Source: Panulirus ornatus
Taxonomy: Eukaryota; Arthropoda; Malacostraca; Decapoda; Palinuridae
Length of the DNA stretch: 64,000 nt
Assembly: GCF_036320965.1 (NCBI RefSeq)
Contig: NC_092225.1
Coordinates: forward strand, 60,404,108-60,468,107
Reading direction: 5' to 3'
Of the stretch, positions 11,197 through 23,211 are shown piece after piece; within the stretch, counting starts at the first letter, position 1; each line of letters begins with the position of its first letter. The position numbers were made by a program, and so were the translations under genes. The notes beneath the pieces are model-generated. The model did no database searches. It had not been told where the DNA came from and saw only the letters and a program-made list of their open reading frames with translations.

Positions 11197-11580
11197 TCCT
11201 TATTCTTTTCTTAAATTATTCTCGTGTCACTGATTTGAGTTTTCCTACTCCATTACCACACATAAAAGATCCCCCACATCATTTTCCCCTGTGCAATTCT
11301 TCATACATGCATTTTCTTTTGTCCACCACTTTATTCATTCATTTTCTCATCGCTGGTGAACACGCTTGCATTACCTCCTCACATTTTCTCCCACTGTCCA
11401 CCACTCCATTTCCCCAGCCCATCCACCTCCCACTGGCTCTCTTTCAGTCCTGGCTGGGCCTGAGATTTGGACCCCTTCCCTGGAACACATGCCAGCTTCA
11501 ACCCCAGAGAGTTTAGCCTCTTGCTAACTTGTATCCAGACCGTGTCTTCGTTGCTCTCTGGGGGTTTCTCTAGGGGGGTT

Positions 11581-11585
<5 letters not shown>

Positions 11586-11650
<65 letters not shown>
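11586..11650. repeat. (CT)n microsatellite
   Basis: A perfect CT tract flanked on both sides by GGGGGT-rich DNA (TGGGGGTTTCTC on the left, TTGGGGGTCTTT on the right), which suggests a small duplication around the tract. Confidence 0.97.
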
Positions 11651-11653
<3 letters not shown>

Positions 11654-11794
11654 GGGTCTTTCTTGGGTCGAGATGCGTGACCCCCAGACAGCTTAGTGGG
11701 GTTTATTAGAACGTGATGAACATAAGTTTAATGCTTGTCGCTCACAGCAGGACGCACACGGAGCTGAAATGACCGCGGGAGCCGGGAGATTGGT

Positions 11795-11798
<4 letters not shown>

Positions 11799-11863
<65 letters not shown>
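11799..11863. repeat. (CT)n microsatellite
   Basis: A perfect CT tract. The Glu/Arg run in the minus-strand frame across it is an artefact. Confidence 0.97.
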
Positions 11864-11867
<4 letters not shown>

Positions 11868-13165
11868 GCACCCCACACCCCGTGAGATGAGAGCGAGGAG
11901 AGACGTCGTAAGACGAAAGCCAAGAATACCTGTACCAAAAGACTCCCTCGGCTCAATGTAGAGGATGAAAAAGAACGGGTCTTTGACAGTCGCTCAAGAG
12001 CGGCTCTCTTGATCCCATCCCATCCGAGCGAGCGGAAGAAAACGAGACGAGGAACCTGGACACACCTGGTGCAAACAAACGTCTGGCTGGAATAAAACAG
12101 CATTTTGTGGGGGTATAAACAACACCTTGGGGGACCATAAATAACGCCTTAGGTAAAGAAAAAAAAATAGATAAATTTGAAGGTGGATGAAAAATAAATT
12201 ACTTCCGTGAGACAAAGTAATGCTTTGGATGGACGAACAAACATTTATAGGGACTCAAACAAGGTTTTAGGAGAACAAGCAATGTCTGGGCAGAACAATG
12301 CCTCTTACCTTCAAATAGCACCTAGGTGGCTTCTCCTACACTCTAGATGTGCATTATCACACACCTACATGGCTTCACCTAGACACCTAGATGTGCATTA
12401 TAATACCTACGTTCAGCAAACTGCTTCATCGTGGAAGAAGCTGTCATAAGGATCAAACAAGAATATTTCTATAGGGTTGATGATTCCCTCGGTGAAGCGA
12501 TGGGTAGAGTTGGTGACAGCATAGAATTGGATGCTGGAGCAAGGGAGTCCGGAAATGGAGCGAACTTATAACATGATGAATAGACGCCGCCCAGATAGGA
12601 CAAGAAGTACATTACATGGTCTATAAAGCCTATATGTGGAAATACAATACATTTTTAGGATCAACTATGTGTGGTCAGAATATTATACGTACATCTAGGA
12701 AGGTCGAATACCTTCTGAATGCAAGAAACAAACATTTCAAGAGTCGAAAAAAAATTGCCTTTTGGACAACAAACGAAATTGTGGACAGGAAAAAATGAAT
12801 GAGAAAGCAATTACTATCTAATGAAACTAATAAAACTTAGAAAACGTTAATTATACTATGGATGAGGAAGGGGAACAAAACAACTACCTGAACTGAAGAA
12901 AATTACGAGATGTTAAAACACCAGTCACACTGCGGAACAGACAATATGCGGCGGAATGAGATTACAGCCAGTGGGAAATGACACTGCAAAGTACACATAG
13001 CGACCAAGGGCACCTGGACAGAGGAGACTTGCACCTGGCGGACACACACGACCCGAGTACAACAAACAGGACGACCTGGAGGAAATGATTTATTACGTTG
13101 GTAACAGCTTGTTCATGTGGAGAACAGACGTCACATGTGGAGGGGGGTGTGGGTGAGGGAACACC
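11864..13165. other. Unclassified A-rich sequence, partly repeat-derived
   Basis: No gene seen. The stretch 12060-12260 has recurring GGAATAAAACA / GGGACCATAAATAA phrases that look like a very old tandem array. A phrase ending CTAGATGTGCATTAT occurs twice at about 12342-12398. Confidence 0.45.
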
Positions 13166-13570
13166 TTGAAAGAACAATTTGTATATATGGGAAATATATG
13201 CCAGATGGGTGGAACAATATACAAATGGGGACTGAATAACAATTGGAGATAACAAAAAATCATCTGGATAGAACACCAGAACTGGGATTGAATAACAAAT
13301 GAAGATAACAAATACCATCTGCATAGAACACTATACTAAAAGGGGGTTAATAACAACTGGATATATTAAAGCACCATCTGATAAAACAATATGCAAATGG
13401 AGATTGAATAACAGCTGGATATAACAAACGCCATCTGAAGAGAACATCATACAAATAGTGAACAGATACCAGCTGGAGATGCCAAACATTATCCGGAAAG
13501 AACAATGTACAGATGGGATACTTATGCCAGCTGGTTGGAACATACTACACCTGGTGAACAAATATACCAC
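13166..13570. repeat. Decayed minisatellite, about 55-65 bp unit
   Basis: About six imperfect units share the phrases GAACAATATACAAATGGGGA, TGAATAACAACTGGA and ATAACAAACACCATCTGGA. Spacing and sequence vary, so the array is old. Confidence 0.6.
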
Positions 13571-13689
13571 CTGAATGAAATACAGTAAAGAAGGGGAACA
13601 AATATGATCTTGATAGAGACAGAACACCCGACAGAACACCCGAGCAATTACATTGCTCAGCTCGGGAACAAAAAACCCGGAACGGAACG

Positions 13690-13785
13690 AGCTACGCCCG
13701 TAGAACAAACCCCACTGGAACGGAACAAGCTACTACATCTATAGGGGAACAAACCCCACTGGAACGGAACAACCTACAACCGAGA
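13690..13785. repeat. 44-bp direct duplication
   Basis: The phrase GAACAAACCCCACTGGAACG followed by GAACAA occurs at about 13703 and again at about 13747, with related CGGAACGAGCTAC sequence just before. Confidence 0.75.
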
Positions 13786-13842
13786 TATGAATATCAATCT
13801 CATACAAGAATCCATTCTTAGGGAATAACACTCCCAAGATAA

Positions 13843-13848
<6 letters not shown>

Positions 13849-13932
<84 letters not shown>
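13849..13932. repeat. (TA)n microsatellite
   Basis: A perfect TA tract of about 84 bp, with no recognisable element border. Confidence 0.98.
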
Positions 13933-13934
<2 letters not shown>

Positions 13935-14502
13935 TGGTAACATCTTTTACTTACTGGGGGTACAGACTACGGTTGTGGCCACGAAAGAAGAGAACACAAA
14001 TGTCGTGAGACAAAACCAAAGCTCTTGGTCCATCAGAAACAGAAGACAAGGAAAGTCCAGATAGCCTAAACATCACTAAAACTCTCCACCTCTCAGCAAA
14101 TATGGTTTGAGTAGAGATGCTGATGGTGAGGTCAGTCGTGCATTGATAGGTCGCGTTCTGACTAATTCCCACCATCGTCTGGTGAATGAGACGAGGACGG
14201 GGTGATCATGGAGTCTCGAGGTCTTCATAATGGCTGGCCAAGACCCGCCAGGGATATACATGAATGAGTGTCGACTTGTCATGTTGTTACGAGACAATCT
14301 CCGCTCAGGCGCGTCCATGAGATAAACTTCTTTTTTTTATATATAAGACGTTCGAAAGTACATGAAAATATATATGCATATATATATATATATAAGCCAT
14401 GACATGAATATATATATATATTTTTCTTCCAGTTTAAACGCAAGTTATTAAGAGCTGAATGTCGTATAAGCATTACTTAGAAATACAAGTATAGATAAAT
14501 AG

Positions 14503-14507
<5 letters not shown>
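13933..14507. other. Unclassified sequence
   Basis: Nothing recognisable. Short TA runs occur at 14370-14392 and 14408-14420. Confidence 0.5.
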
Positions 14508-14576
<69 letters not shown>

Positions 14577-14602
14577 ATCTATCTATCTATCTATCTATCT
14601 AA
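14508..14602. repeat. (CT)n-(CTAT)n microsatellite
   Basis: A CT tract to about 14570, then TTTCTTTATC and CTAT repeats to about 14601. Confidence 0.96.
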
Positions 14603-14936
14603 ATATAAGACTCCAACGCTGGTTCTGAAATCTGCGAAGACACAAATAAGCAAGTTAGGTGCTAGATTTACGACAGACACCTGCTGATCCTGCGATCTAA
14701 AATTTTGAGAAAATCTGGGGACTTTGAAAGTCTCAGACATCTTGGAGAATCAGGAACGAACACTTCTAGTGAAGATTCTCAGCCCCACCGGGGAGAAAAG
14801 ACGAGGAGTTCCACTGCATCAATAAACACAAATGAAATCTCCTGGGAAACGTTCAGGGCGATATTTCCTTTCGTTATGAAGGCCTCGGTCCTTGCGAAGA
14901 CACGGGAGCGAGCGACCGAAAGAAGTCTAAAAGCCA

Positions 14937-14938
<2 letters not shown>

Positions 14939-15025
<87 letters not shown>
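14939..15025. repeat. (GA)n microsatellite
   Basis: A perfect GA tract of about 87 bp. The long plus-strand frame at 14705-15244 owes its openness to this tract (Arg-Glu run). Its flanking residues are not recognisable as a protein family. Confidence 0.97.
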
Positions 15026-15026
<1 letters not shown>

Positions 15027-15250
15027 GGCATAAATGCAGAGGTGATAATAAAGCCAAAATCTTGGCCATAAGGACAAAGGAATCATACGGAAACAATTCA
15101 GGGGGAGAGTGCGTACTTAATTGCCTATCAAGAGATCACAATGTAAACACAATAATCTCGAGATCGCAGATAAGGCCAGGAGATGACTTCCTCAAGCTGG
15201 TAGAAAACAAAACTGAGCATCAACGCAACAAATACGGGATCTAACGTCGC

Positions 15251-15251
<1 letters not shown>

Positions 15252-15305
<54 letters not shown>

Positions 15306-15312
15306 GTGTGTA
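15252..15312. repeat. (GT)n microsatellite
   Basis: A GT tract with one C interruption near 15301. Confidence 0.97.
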
Positions 15313-15429
15313 GGACTGAGGCGTTATACACACATCACACATGGTACTCACTCCCAAGATCTAATACAGCCACCAGGGACAGACTATTCGATGAGGAGGG
15401 AATTCCCAAACTCTGAGTGTCAGTTAGTG

Positions 15430-15447
15430 AGAGAAAGAGAGAGAGAG

Positions 15448-15527
<80 letters not shown>
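15430..15527. repeat. (GA)n microsatellite
   Basis: A GA tract with interruptions near 15437 and 15450, followed by a purine-rich flank containing GGGAGAGGG-type repeats up to 15680. Confidence 0.97.
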
Positions 15528-15529
<2 letters not shown>

Positions 15530-15926
15530 CAAAAAACGAAATGAATCGAATAGAAATGCAAATCTGCTTAGAAGCAAATCTTTAGCGTAGGATATTCCTG
15601 TGCGTCTAGGGGAGAGGGTGTGGGGTGTGGGGAGAGGGAAGAAGGATGGGGGAGAGAGTGAGAGGGACAGGGGGTGGAGAGTAGTCATATTATGCAGCTG
15701 GCGGTAACTGCTTGTAGATGGTCCGTGAAGGTTTACGATTACAAGCCAACGTTTATTAAGGTTCATAAATCAATCTTCATTTACCTTCGCCCGTGAGTCT
15801 ACTCAGTTATACATTCCGCTGTGAGAGGCAGCCCCCTCCAGCCTTCATGCAAGGGACGATGATTGCTTGTCTCTGTAGCACTGAGCAGTGGCTTACATAA
15901 TTTCTAGTTCTGTTTTCTTTCCTGCA

Positions 15927-15928
<2 letters not shown>
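15528..15928. other. Unclassified sequence
   Basis: A G-rich, purine-rich strand at 15608-15680 and otherwise nothing recognised. Confidence 0.5.

Positions 15929-16017
<89 letters not shown>
15929..16017. repeat. (TA)n microsatellite
   Basis: A perfect TA tract of about 89 bp that ends exactly where LINE-1w copy C begins. Confidence 0.98.
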
Positions 16018-16022
<5 letters not shown>

Positions 16023-18094
16023 AAGGAGAAGATGGAGTGAATATTTTGAAGGTTTGTTGAATGTGTTTGATGATAGAGTGGTAGATATAGGGTGTTTTAG
16101 TCGAGGTGGTATGCGAAGTGAGAGGGTCAGGGAGAATGGTTTGGTAAACAGAGAAGAGGCAGTGAAAGCTTTGCGGAAGATGAAAGCTGGCAAGGCGGCG
16201 GGTTTGGATGATATTGCAGTGGAATTTATTAAAAAGGGGGTGATTGTGTTGTTAACTGGCTGGTAAGGATATTCAATGTATGTATGGTTCATGGTGAAGT
16301 GCCTGAGGGTTGGCGGAATGTATGCATAGTGCTATTGTACAAAGGCAAAGGGATAAAGGTGAGTGTTCAAATTACAGAGGTATAAGTTTGTTGAATATTC
16401 CTAGGAAATTATATGGGAGGGTATTGATTGAGAGGGTAAAGGCATGTGTAGAGTATCAGATTGGGAAGAGCGGTGTGGTTTCAGAAGTGATAAAGGATGT
16501 ATTGATCAGGTGTTTGCTTTGAAGAATGTATGTAAGAAATACTTAGAAAAATAGATGAATTTGTATGTAGCATTTATGGATCTGGAGATGGCATATGATA
16601 GGGGTGATAGAGATGCTCTGTGGAAGGTATTAAGATCATATGGTGTGGGAGGTAAGTTGCTAGAAGCAGTGAAAAGCTTTTATCAAGGATATATGGCATG
16701 TGTACGAGTAGGAAGAGAGGAAAGCGATTGGTTTCCAGTGAATGTCGGTTTGCGGCAAGGTTGCGTGATGTCTCCATGGTTGTTTAACTTGCTTAGGGAG
16801 GTGAATGCAAGGGTTTTGGAGAGAGGGGCAAATATGCAGTCTGTTGTGGATGAGAGGGCTTGGGAAGTGAGTCAGTTGTTATTCGCTGATGATACTGAGC
16901 TGGTAGCTGATTCGAGTGAGAAATTGCGGATGTTGGTGATTGAGTTTGGTAAAGTGTGTAAAAGAAGAAAGCTGAGAGTAAATGTGAATAAGAGCAAAGT
17001 TATTAGGTTCAGTGGGGTTGAGGGACAAGTAAATTGGGAGGTAAGTCTTAATGGAGAAAAGCTGGAGGAAGTTAAGTGTTTTAGATATCTAGTAGTGGAT
17101 TTAGCAGCGGATAGAACCATGGAAGCGGAAGTGAGGCACAGGGTGGGGGAGGGGGCGAAAGTTCTGGGAGCGCTGAAGAATGTGTGGAAGGCGAAAACAT
17201 TATTTCGGAAAGCAAAAATGGGTATGTTTAAAGGAATAGTGGTTCCAACAATGTTATATGGTTGTGAGGCATGGGCTATATAGATAGGTTTGTGCGGAAG
17301 AGGGTCGATGTGATGGAAATGAAATTTTTAAGGACAATATGTGATGTGAGGTGGTTTGATCGAGTAAGTAATGAAAGAGTATGAGATGTGTGGTAATAAA
17401 AAGAGTGTGGTTGAGAGAGCAGAAGAGGGTGTATTGAAATGGTTTGGTCACATGAGAGAATGAGCGAGGAAAGACTGACAAAGATGATATATTTGTCAGA
17501 AGTAGAGGTAAAGACGAGAAGTGGGAGACCAAATTGGAGGTGGAAGGATGGAGTGAAAAAGATTTTGAGCGATCGGGGCCTGAATATACAGTAGGGTGAC
17601 AAGCGCGCAAGGAATAGAGAGAATTAGAATGATGTGGTATACCAGGGTCGACGTGCTGTCAATGGATTGAACCAGGGCATGTAAGGCGTCTGGGTTAAAC
17701 CATGGAAAGTTTTGTTGGGCCTGGATGTGGAAAGGGAGCTATGATTTCGGTGCATTACACATGACAGCTAGAGACTGAGTGCGAACGAATTTGGCCTTTG
17801 TGGTCTGTCCCTAGCGCTACCTCGCGCGTGCGGGGGGAGGGGGGTGAGATGCTATTTCATGTGTGACGGGGTGGCGACAGAAATGCATGAAGGTAGCAAG
17901 TATGAATATGTACATGTGTATACATGTATGTCTGTGTATGTATATGCATGTATACGTTGAAATGTATCGGTATGTATATGTGCGTGAGTGGGCGTTTATG
18001 TGTATAGAAATGCGTGTGGGTGGGTTGGAGCATTCTTTCGTGTTTCATTGCGCTACCTCGCTAACGCGGGAGACAGCAACTAAGTGTAATAAAT
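16018..18094 (+). mobile_element. LINE-1w copy C, 5'-truncated at the pre-RT region, long 3' UTR, pseudogene
   Basis: The copy opens at the block encoding RRRWSEYFEGLLNV, upstream of the RT, and carries KALRKMKAGKAAGLDDIAVE and EFIKKG. It then frameshifts in the G-run near 16240. Later blocks are GECSNYRGISLLNIPRKLYG, a nonsense codon near 16552, MDLEMAYDRGDRDALWKVL, GLRQGCVMSPWLFNL (followed by a small deletion removing FMDGVV), LLFADDTELVADS and FRYLVVDLAADRTMEAEV. It breaks again after MLYGCEAWAI at 17282. The long 3' UTR has the AGCGCTACCTCGCGC motif at about 17813-17827. The terminal tail at about 18050-18090 reads GCGCTACCTCGCTAACGCGG. It belongs to the older group (MQSVVDERAWEV). Confidence 0.92.
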
Positions 18095-19065
18095 TCAAAA
18101 TAATTGGTATTGGAAAGGATCACAATTGAGCGGGTGATCAAGTACATTCCTACGAGTCCAAGGGAACTGAAACGCGATCAGTTACCGAGTGCACTTTCGT
18201 GTTTTAAACACATCCTCAGGGGAGATGCAAGCAGGAAATATAAGTCATTTGATATACAACGAAGAGACGTAGCTAGGACGCCATCTGGTAAACAAGTGAA
18301 TGTCCGAATGTAGGTGCATCCCATTTCCTGTCCACATAACAAGTTTATGTTACGCTTGGTGCAGCAAAAAAAGGAAACAGAGAACTGGAAATTAGGTATA
18401 TAATTTATATGTATCGTTCACATGTATCAGAAGGACGCAATCACCTCTAATAACACTGGGTTCGAACCTTAGGTCACTATGGTAAGGGTGGATGACGTCT
18501 GCTGCCGTGAACACACTCCGGCAACTGCAAGAGATTCTCTGGAGGGTGAAGGACTGAACATACGAACTGAATCATTAGCTGTTCACTTATGACAATGAGA
18601 ACTACCACCATAACGTTTATGAAGTCCTGAATGGTAATTTTATGCATTGCATCGTCATTGCGGAGGATAGAATGGTTTCAGACTTTGTATGTACTAGATT
18701 ATCTGTCATTTGATATAAGTTAACATTTTCATAGATAACATCAGTTCATACATGAAAAAATCAATGCCATTCGTTCTGTTATACTACGTATACCTTGGCT
18801 ATATAACTGAGGTATGTTTGTCATTATTCTAACGTGGCATGTGATGATATGACGCAAATTATTCCAGCCTGAGGCGAGTAGACTTCAGCATATACCTTCT
18901 CCAGCATATCGCTTGCTATGTACGTAATGACAATACAACACTGGCAGTGGATGAGGTGTGAGTCAGGGCCACTCTCACAGCCTCATTCTTTGTAAGGTGC
19001 TCACAGTTGTGAGACGACAGCTATGGTGCATTTTGTATGCAAAAACAATATTAGCAAATATATAA
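18095..19065. other. Unclassified sequence
   Basis: No gene recognised. A lone box-B-like GGTTCGAACCT occurs at about 18461 without a convincing box A. Confidence 0.5.
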
Positions 19066-19358
19066 GTAATAATGATGATGATGATAATGATAATAATGGC
19101 AATGGCAATGACAATAATGATAATTATGATGATGATAATGATGATAATGGCAATGGAAATGACAATAATGATAATGATGATGATGATGATGATGATAATG
19201 ATAATAATGACAATGGAAATGACAATAAATGATAATGATAATGATAATGATGATGATGATGATGATAATGACAATGGAAATGACAATAATGATAATGATA
19301 ATGATAATGATAATGATAATGATGATGATGATAATGACAATGGAAAGGATATCGATAA
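19066..19358. repeat. Imperfect (GAT/AAT) trinucleotide-hexanucleotide repeat
   Basis: Interwoven GATAAT, GATGAT and GGAAATGACAATAAT units form higher-order repeats of about 40-60 bp. The Asp/Asn-rich and Ile-rich frames on either strand are artefacts of composition. Confidence 0.93.
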
Positions 19359-19496
19359 TGGTCACTAAAACATCAACAAGAACGAAATAAACACAAACAA
19401 CAAGAACAACAAAACTTTGTTACTAGTAAGTAATAGCAATAGCAAAATAATAATTCGATTTCTAATAATTATAATATGAATAGTAATGTAACTACT

Positions 19497-19598
19497 ACTA
19501 TTACTGATAATAATGATACTTATGATAATAATGATAATAATAATAATGATAATGATAAAATGATAATAGTGATAATGATAATAATGACAATGATAATT

Positions 19599-19659
<61 letters not shown>

Positions 19660-19688
19660 TAATTATGATAATATTAATAATAATAATG

Positions 19689-19746
<58 letters not shown>

Positions 19747-19813
19747 TAATAATGATAATAATAATGATATAATGATAATAATGAAAACAAATGACAATAA
19801 GGATAATAATGGT
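19497..19813. repeat. (AAT)n / (GATAAT)n repeat
   Basis: A long AAT tract at about 19608-19745 sits within GATAAT-rich flanks, about 140 bp after the related repeat at 19066. Confidence 0.93.
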
Positions 19814-20256
19814 AAAAATACACCCTCATGTTCTCTTCATGTTCATGTTCACATGTCACAAGACTAGGTTCAAAGCTCGCCTTCCACCACACATCATCTT
19901 CACACACACACTCTCATGTTCACCCTTCTTCACCACACTCTCATCTTCACCCGTTTACCACACACTTTCACAATAACCCTTCTGAAATACACCGGTCAAA
20001 GTCAAAATCTGACACGCGTATTGGAGAAAGTTTGTATATCTGGAAGGTTTAAAAGTTAGGTTAACTAACTGCTACGTTTTGTCACTGATGTTAATATCTT
20101 AGATAAGCCGCTGCCCAGTTTTCATGGCCGGTCATAGAGTCACGTTCCTCCCACATTCATTCTGTTTTATTGTGATTCTGTTGCTGTGTTCGTCACCTCC
20201 TAGCACCCAAGCCTCGTGAGATAACGTAAGGATATCTCTCTCTACCAGGACGAGAA
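19814..20256. other. Unclassified sequence
   Basis: A short patch of CTTCACCACAC/CTCATCTTCAC repeats at about 19890-19970 and otherwise nothing recognised. Confidence 0.5.
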
Positions 20257-20552
20257 ACAGTCTCTCTGGCTTAGCGAGACCTCAATCCCTCTCGTTATCA
20301 GGCTAAGGAGAAGAAAGAGAAGTCTCTCTGGCCTCGCTAGACTTCAATCCCTCTCGTTACGAGCTTAAGGAAAAGAAGCCTCTGGCCTCGCGAGACCCCC
20401 AACCTCTCTCCTTAACAGGCTGAGGAGAAGTAGAAGTCTCCCTGACTTAGCGAGACTTCAATCCCTCTCATAACCAAACTCAAGAGGAGGAGGAGAAGAA
20501 GGATGAAGTCTCTCTCTGGTCTCGCAAGACCACAACGTCTATCGTTACCTAA
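20257..20552. repeat. Minisatellite, 57-72 bp unit, about 4.5 copies
   Basis: Units start near 20258, 20320, 20377, 20434 and 20506. The common phrases are AGTCTCTCTGGCCTCGCGAG, ACTTCAATCCCTCTCGTTA and AGGCTAAGGAGAAGAAG. Unit length varies through small indels. Confidence 0.85.
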
Positions 20553-20700
20553 AAGAAAAAAAAAGGGGGGGAAAAAAAAAGATCTGGCGGACAGCGACAC
20601 ACTGCAGGCACCTCCCGCTGTCAACGTGATGGGGTCTGGAATACACACACTTGGAGGCTAATTAGAGGTGAAACAAGTACCCGGTTGTGAGGGAGGATCC

Positions 20701-20702
<2 letters not shown>

Positions 20703-20786
<84 letters not shown>
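20703..20786. repeat. (GA)n microsatellite
   Basis: A perfect GA tract of about 84 bp. Confidence 0.97.
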
Positions 20787-20789
<3 letters not shown>

Positions 20790-21716
20790 GTATGTTGGCC
20801 AATGCGAGGCAGACTCGTATGAGCTGTGAGGAGCTGGATGATCCTGGAAGTGTTATCGCCCAGCTACAATCTCCCATTCACTCTCCGACGGATGGAGATA
20901 TACACTACAAAGGTTATACCCTGATCTATGGTTAACTTATCTTGTGGTCAAGTCTGCGAAAGAAAAAAAAAGAAAGATGGGCAGTTTCTGTTGGGAATTC
21001 ATCATAAACCACTCTTCAACATGCACTACTAAATAAATTTACACATAAACCTTATTTTTTTAATCAATCACTTATCACTAGCTAAATTATCACCTAAACC
21101 TCTTAGTTTTTTTTTTCTTATCAATCTTTTAGTGTGTATACATCCGTATGTATATATTTCTGCCATTATCTACTTTCCACATCTTTTCTGCTAATGGATC
21201 TGTCTCTCCGTTTCTCTTCATCCGTTCTTTCTCAAGTTTGATGAAAAGTATTTTTGAACGGCAGAAGCCATAATTAAAGCCTGGATTATTATTACTTTTT
21301 TTTTTGAGCTGACAGTACACGCTATCTATTAACTGCCATGAGTGGGTCGTATTATTATTTTTTTGATATATTCTTAAGAGATAATCTGCCTGAAATTACA
21401 CCGTGTAAAATCTCTCCTATTCTTACACTTCTTGATGCAACTCAGATCAACTGTGTCGTGTATTGTTAACCTCATCACAGACATCCACGACAGTTGGATT
21501 CGTACACTGTTCATCATCACTATACATGTTCTGATGTCATGTTGCATACGCACTTTCTGTTCCTCACTTCATTCCAACTCCCTTTCCCATTTCCCACTGT
21601 TTCTCTCTCCTTTCTCTCTCGCTTATCTTTTCTCTCTCCCCGCTGTCTCCCGCCCTGCTCCTCTTTCTCTCTCTCTCACTCTTTCCATCAACATTCCTTC
21701 TCTGTCTCCCCCTAGT

Positions 21717-21717
<1 letters not shown>
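20787..21717. other. Unclassified sequence
   Basis: Poly(T)/poly(A)-spotted AT-rich DNA at 20950-21420 and pyrimidine-rich DNA at 21560-21715. No gene recognised. Confidence 0.5.

Positions 21718-21787
<70 letters not shown>
21718..21787. repeat. (GA)n microsatellite
   Basis: A perfect GA tract. A complementary (CT)n tract lies about 160 bp downstream, so the pair could form a large hairpin. Confidence 0.97.
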
Positions 21788-21789
<2 letters not shown>

Positions 21790-21944
21790 CACAGGGAATC
21801 ATAGCGAGAGGACAACATCATTCAACTAGCCAGGTTGACCAAAGGCTCTTGGATAAACTTGCCCCCGGAGTAGTGGACTAGCCCTACCTCTCCTCCCCAC
21901 TCCAGCACCAGCCCTCACATCGCCCTGTACTCTAAGGCGTGTGT

Positions 21945-21948
<4 letters not shown>

Positions 21949-22020
<72 letters not shown>
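21949..22020. repeat. (CT)n microsatellite
   Basis: A perfect CT tract, the complementary partner of the GA tract at 21718-21787. Confidence 0.97.
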
Positions 22021-22025
<5 letters not shown>

Positions 22026-22870
22026 CCCGGTTACTCTTCAGCAGCCACTCCAGTCTTCCCCCCAAAACCACATGTAGCACTGCTACCAGAGCGTGGCTTA
22101 CGTCGCCCTCAGCCCACACGCATGACTGACAGTTGTGGAGGTATCCGTGGTCAGTCACTGCTGACCCCAAAATGAGGCTTCGAGAGTCTCAGTTTCATCA
22201 TTCTAAGTCAGTTACACAGGTTCGAGACGACTCACATTTCGTCTTATTGGGCAAAAATATATAGCTGGATGTGTGGCCAAAAGCCCCTGACCCATTTCAT
22301 ACCTTCTTAAAGATTTGAATGAAAACATACACTAAATCATTTGGATATTTGTGTCCCATATAACAAAAGTGTGAATTTGCGGGATATTTACGTAGCTGGC
22401 TATATGATCCAAAGAAATACATGAAAAAATTCACCCGTCGTAATTGTGTCAGCGGAACACTCTGATTCATACGTACGTGTTACATACAGACAGATAACGA
22501 CACATAAACCACATAAGAGCAATGCGCTGTGCTTGTAAACAACGAAGGGGGTGAGGCATGGCAGCATAAGCTTAGGAAGCGAGTTGCGTCCCACTCCAGC
22601 AGAGCCAGTACATACGACAGATCCCAGACAGACAGTCGACCTGGGGTTGTGGGGGATTACCCAACCGTGCCACTGGAGATGCCACAGTGGTAGTGATGTT
22701 GGACCCTTCAAGGTGGTTACTGTCGCTTGGTAACGCCTCTAACAACCTGGTCACAGAACGTTACTCAGCTTTTGTACGACCCATGGTAGTCTAATCACCT
22801 GGCTACCTGCTTGTTACTTTGCCTCGTAACGATCATCGCGAAGTTGCCACTTTGCAGTATGTTACTTTTT
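22021..22870. other. Unclassified sequence
   Basis: No gene or element recognised. The right end grades into the GTTAC-rich tandem repeat that is clearest at 22885-22985. Confidence 0.5.
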
Positions 22871-22884
22871 CCTGTTACGAACTC

Positions 22885-22990
22885 CGAGAAGTTACCACTT
22901 CGCTTTACACCTCGTTGCTCTGCGTTGTTACAACCCCGGTTACCACTTTGCTTACACCTCGTTGCTCTGCCACGTGACGACCCCATTAAG
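22885..22990. repeat. Short tandem duplication, about 50 bp unit
   Basis: GTTACCACTTCGCTTTACAC plus CTCGTTGCTCTGC is repeated as GTTACCACTTTGCTTACACC plus TCGTTGCTCTGC. Older GTTAC-containing echoes extend left to about 22720. Confidence 0.75.
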
Positions 22991-23150
22991 CAATTAGTAT
23001 CGCTGTCAAAATTGGTTACGGATGTCTTGTAGTTACATCCGACATGCTAGCTAAATTTCACACAAGGCTTGTTACTTCTGTCTTCACAAGGCCTCTCACA
23101 AGCTAGCCATCCTAGAGCAAGAAAAACTTGCTTTAATGTGCAGCAGACGA

Positions 23151-23151
23151 C

Positions 23152-23189
<38 letters not shown>

Positions 23190-23211
23190 GACACAGACAC
23201 ACACACACATT
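23151..23211. repeat. (CT)n-(CA)n microsatellite
   Basis: A CT run to 23178 followed by CA/GACA repeats. Confidence 0.95.

Noticed and set aside
14705..15244. A 179-codon plus-strand frame with an Arg-Glu run
   Set aside because: The frame stays open mainly because (GA)n has no stops. The flanking residues match no family I know, and there is no other support.
20412..20648. Candidate minus-strand peptide at the end of the 57-72 bp minisatellite
   Set aside because: It overlaps tandem repeats and A/G runs and shows no family resemblance.
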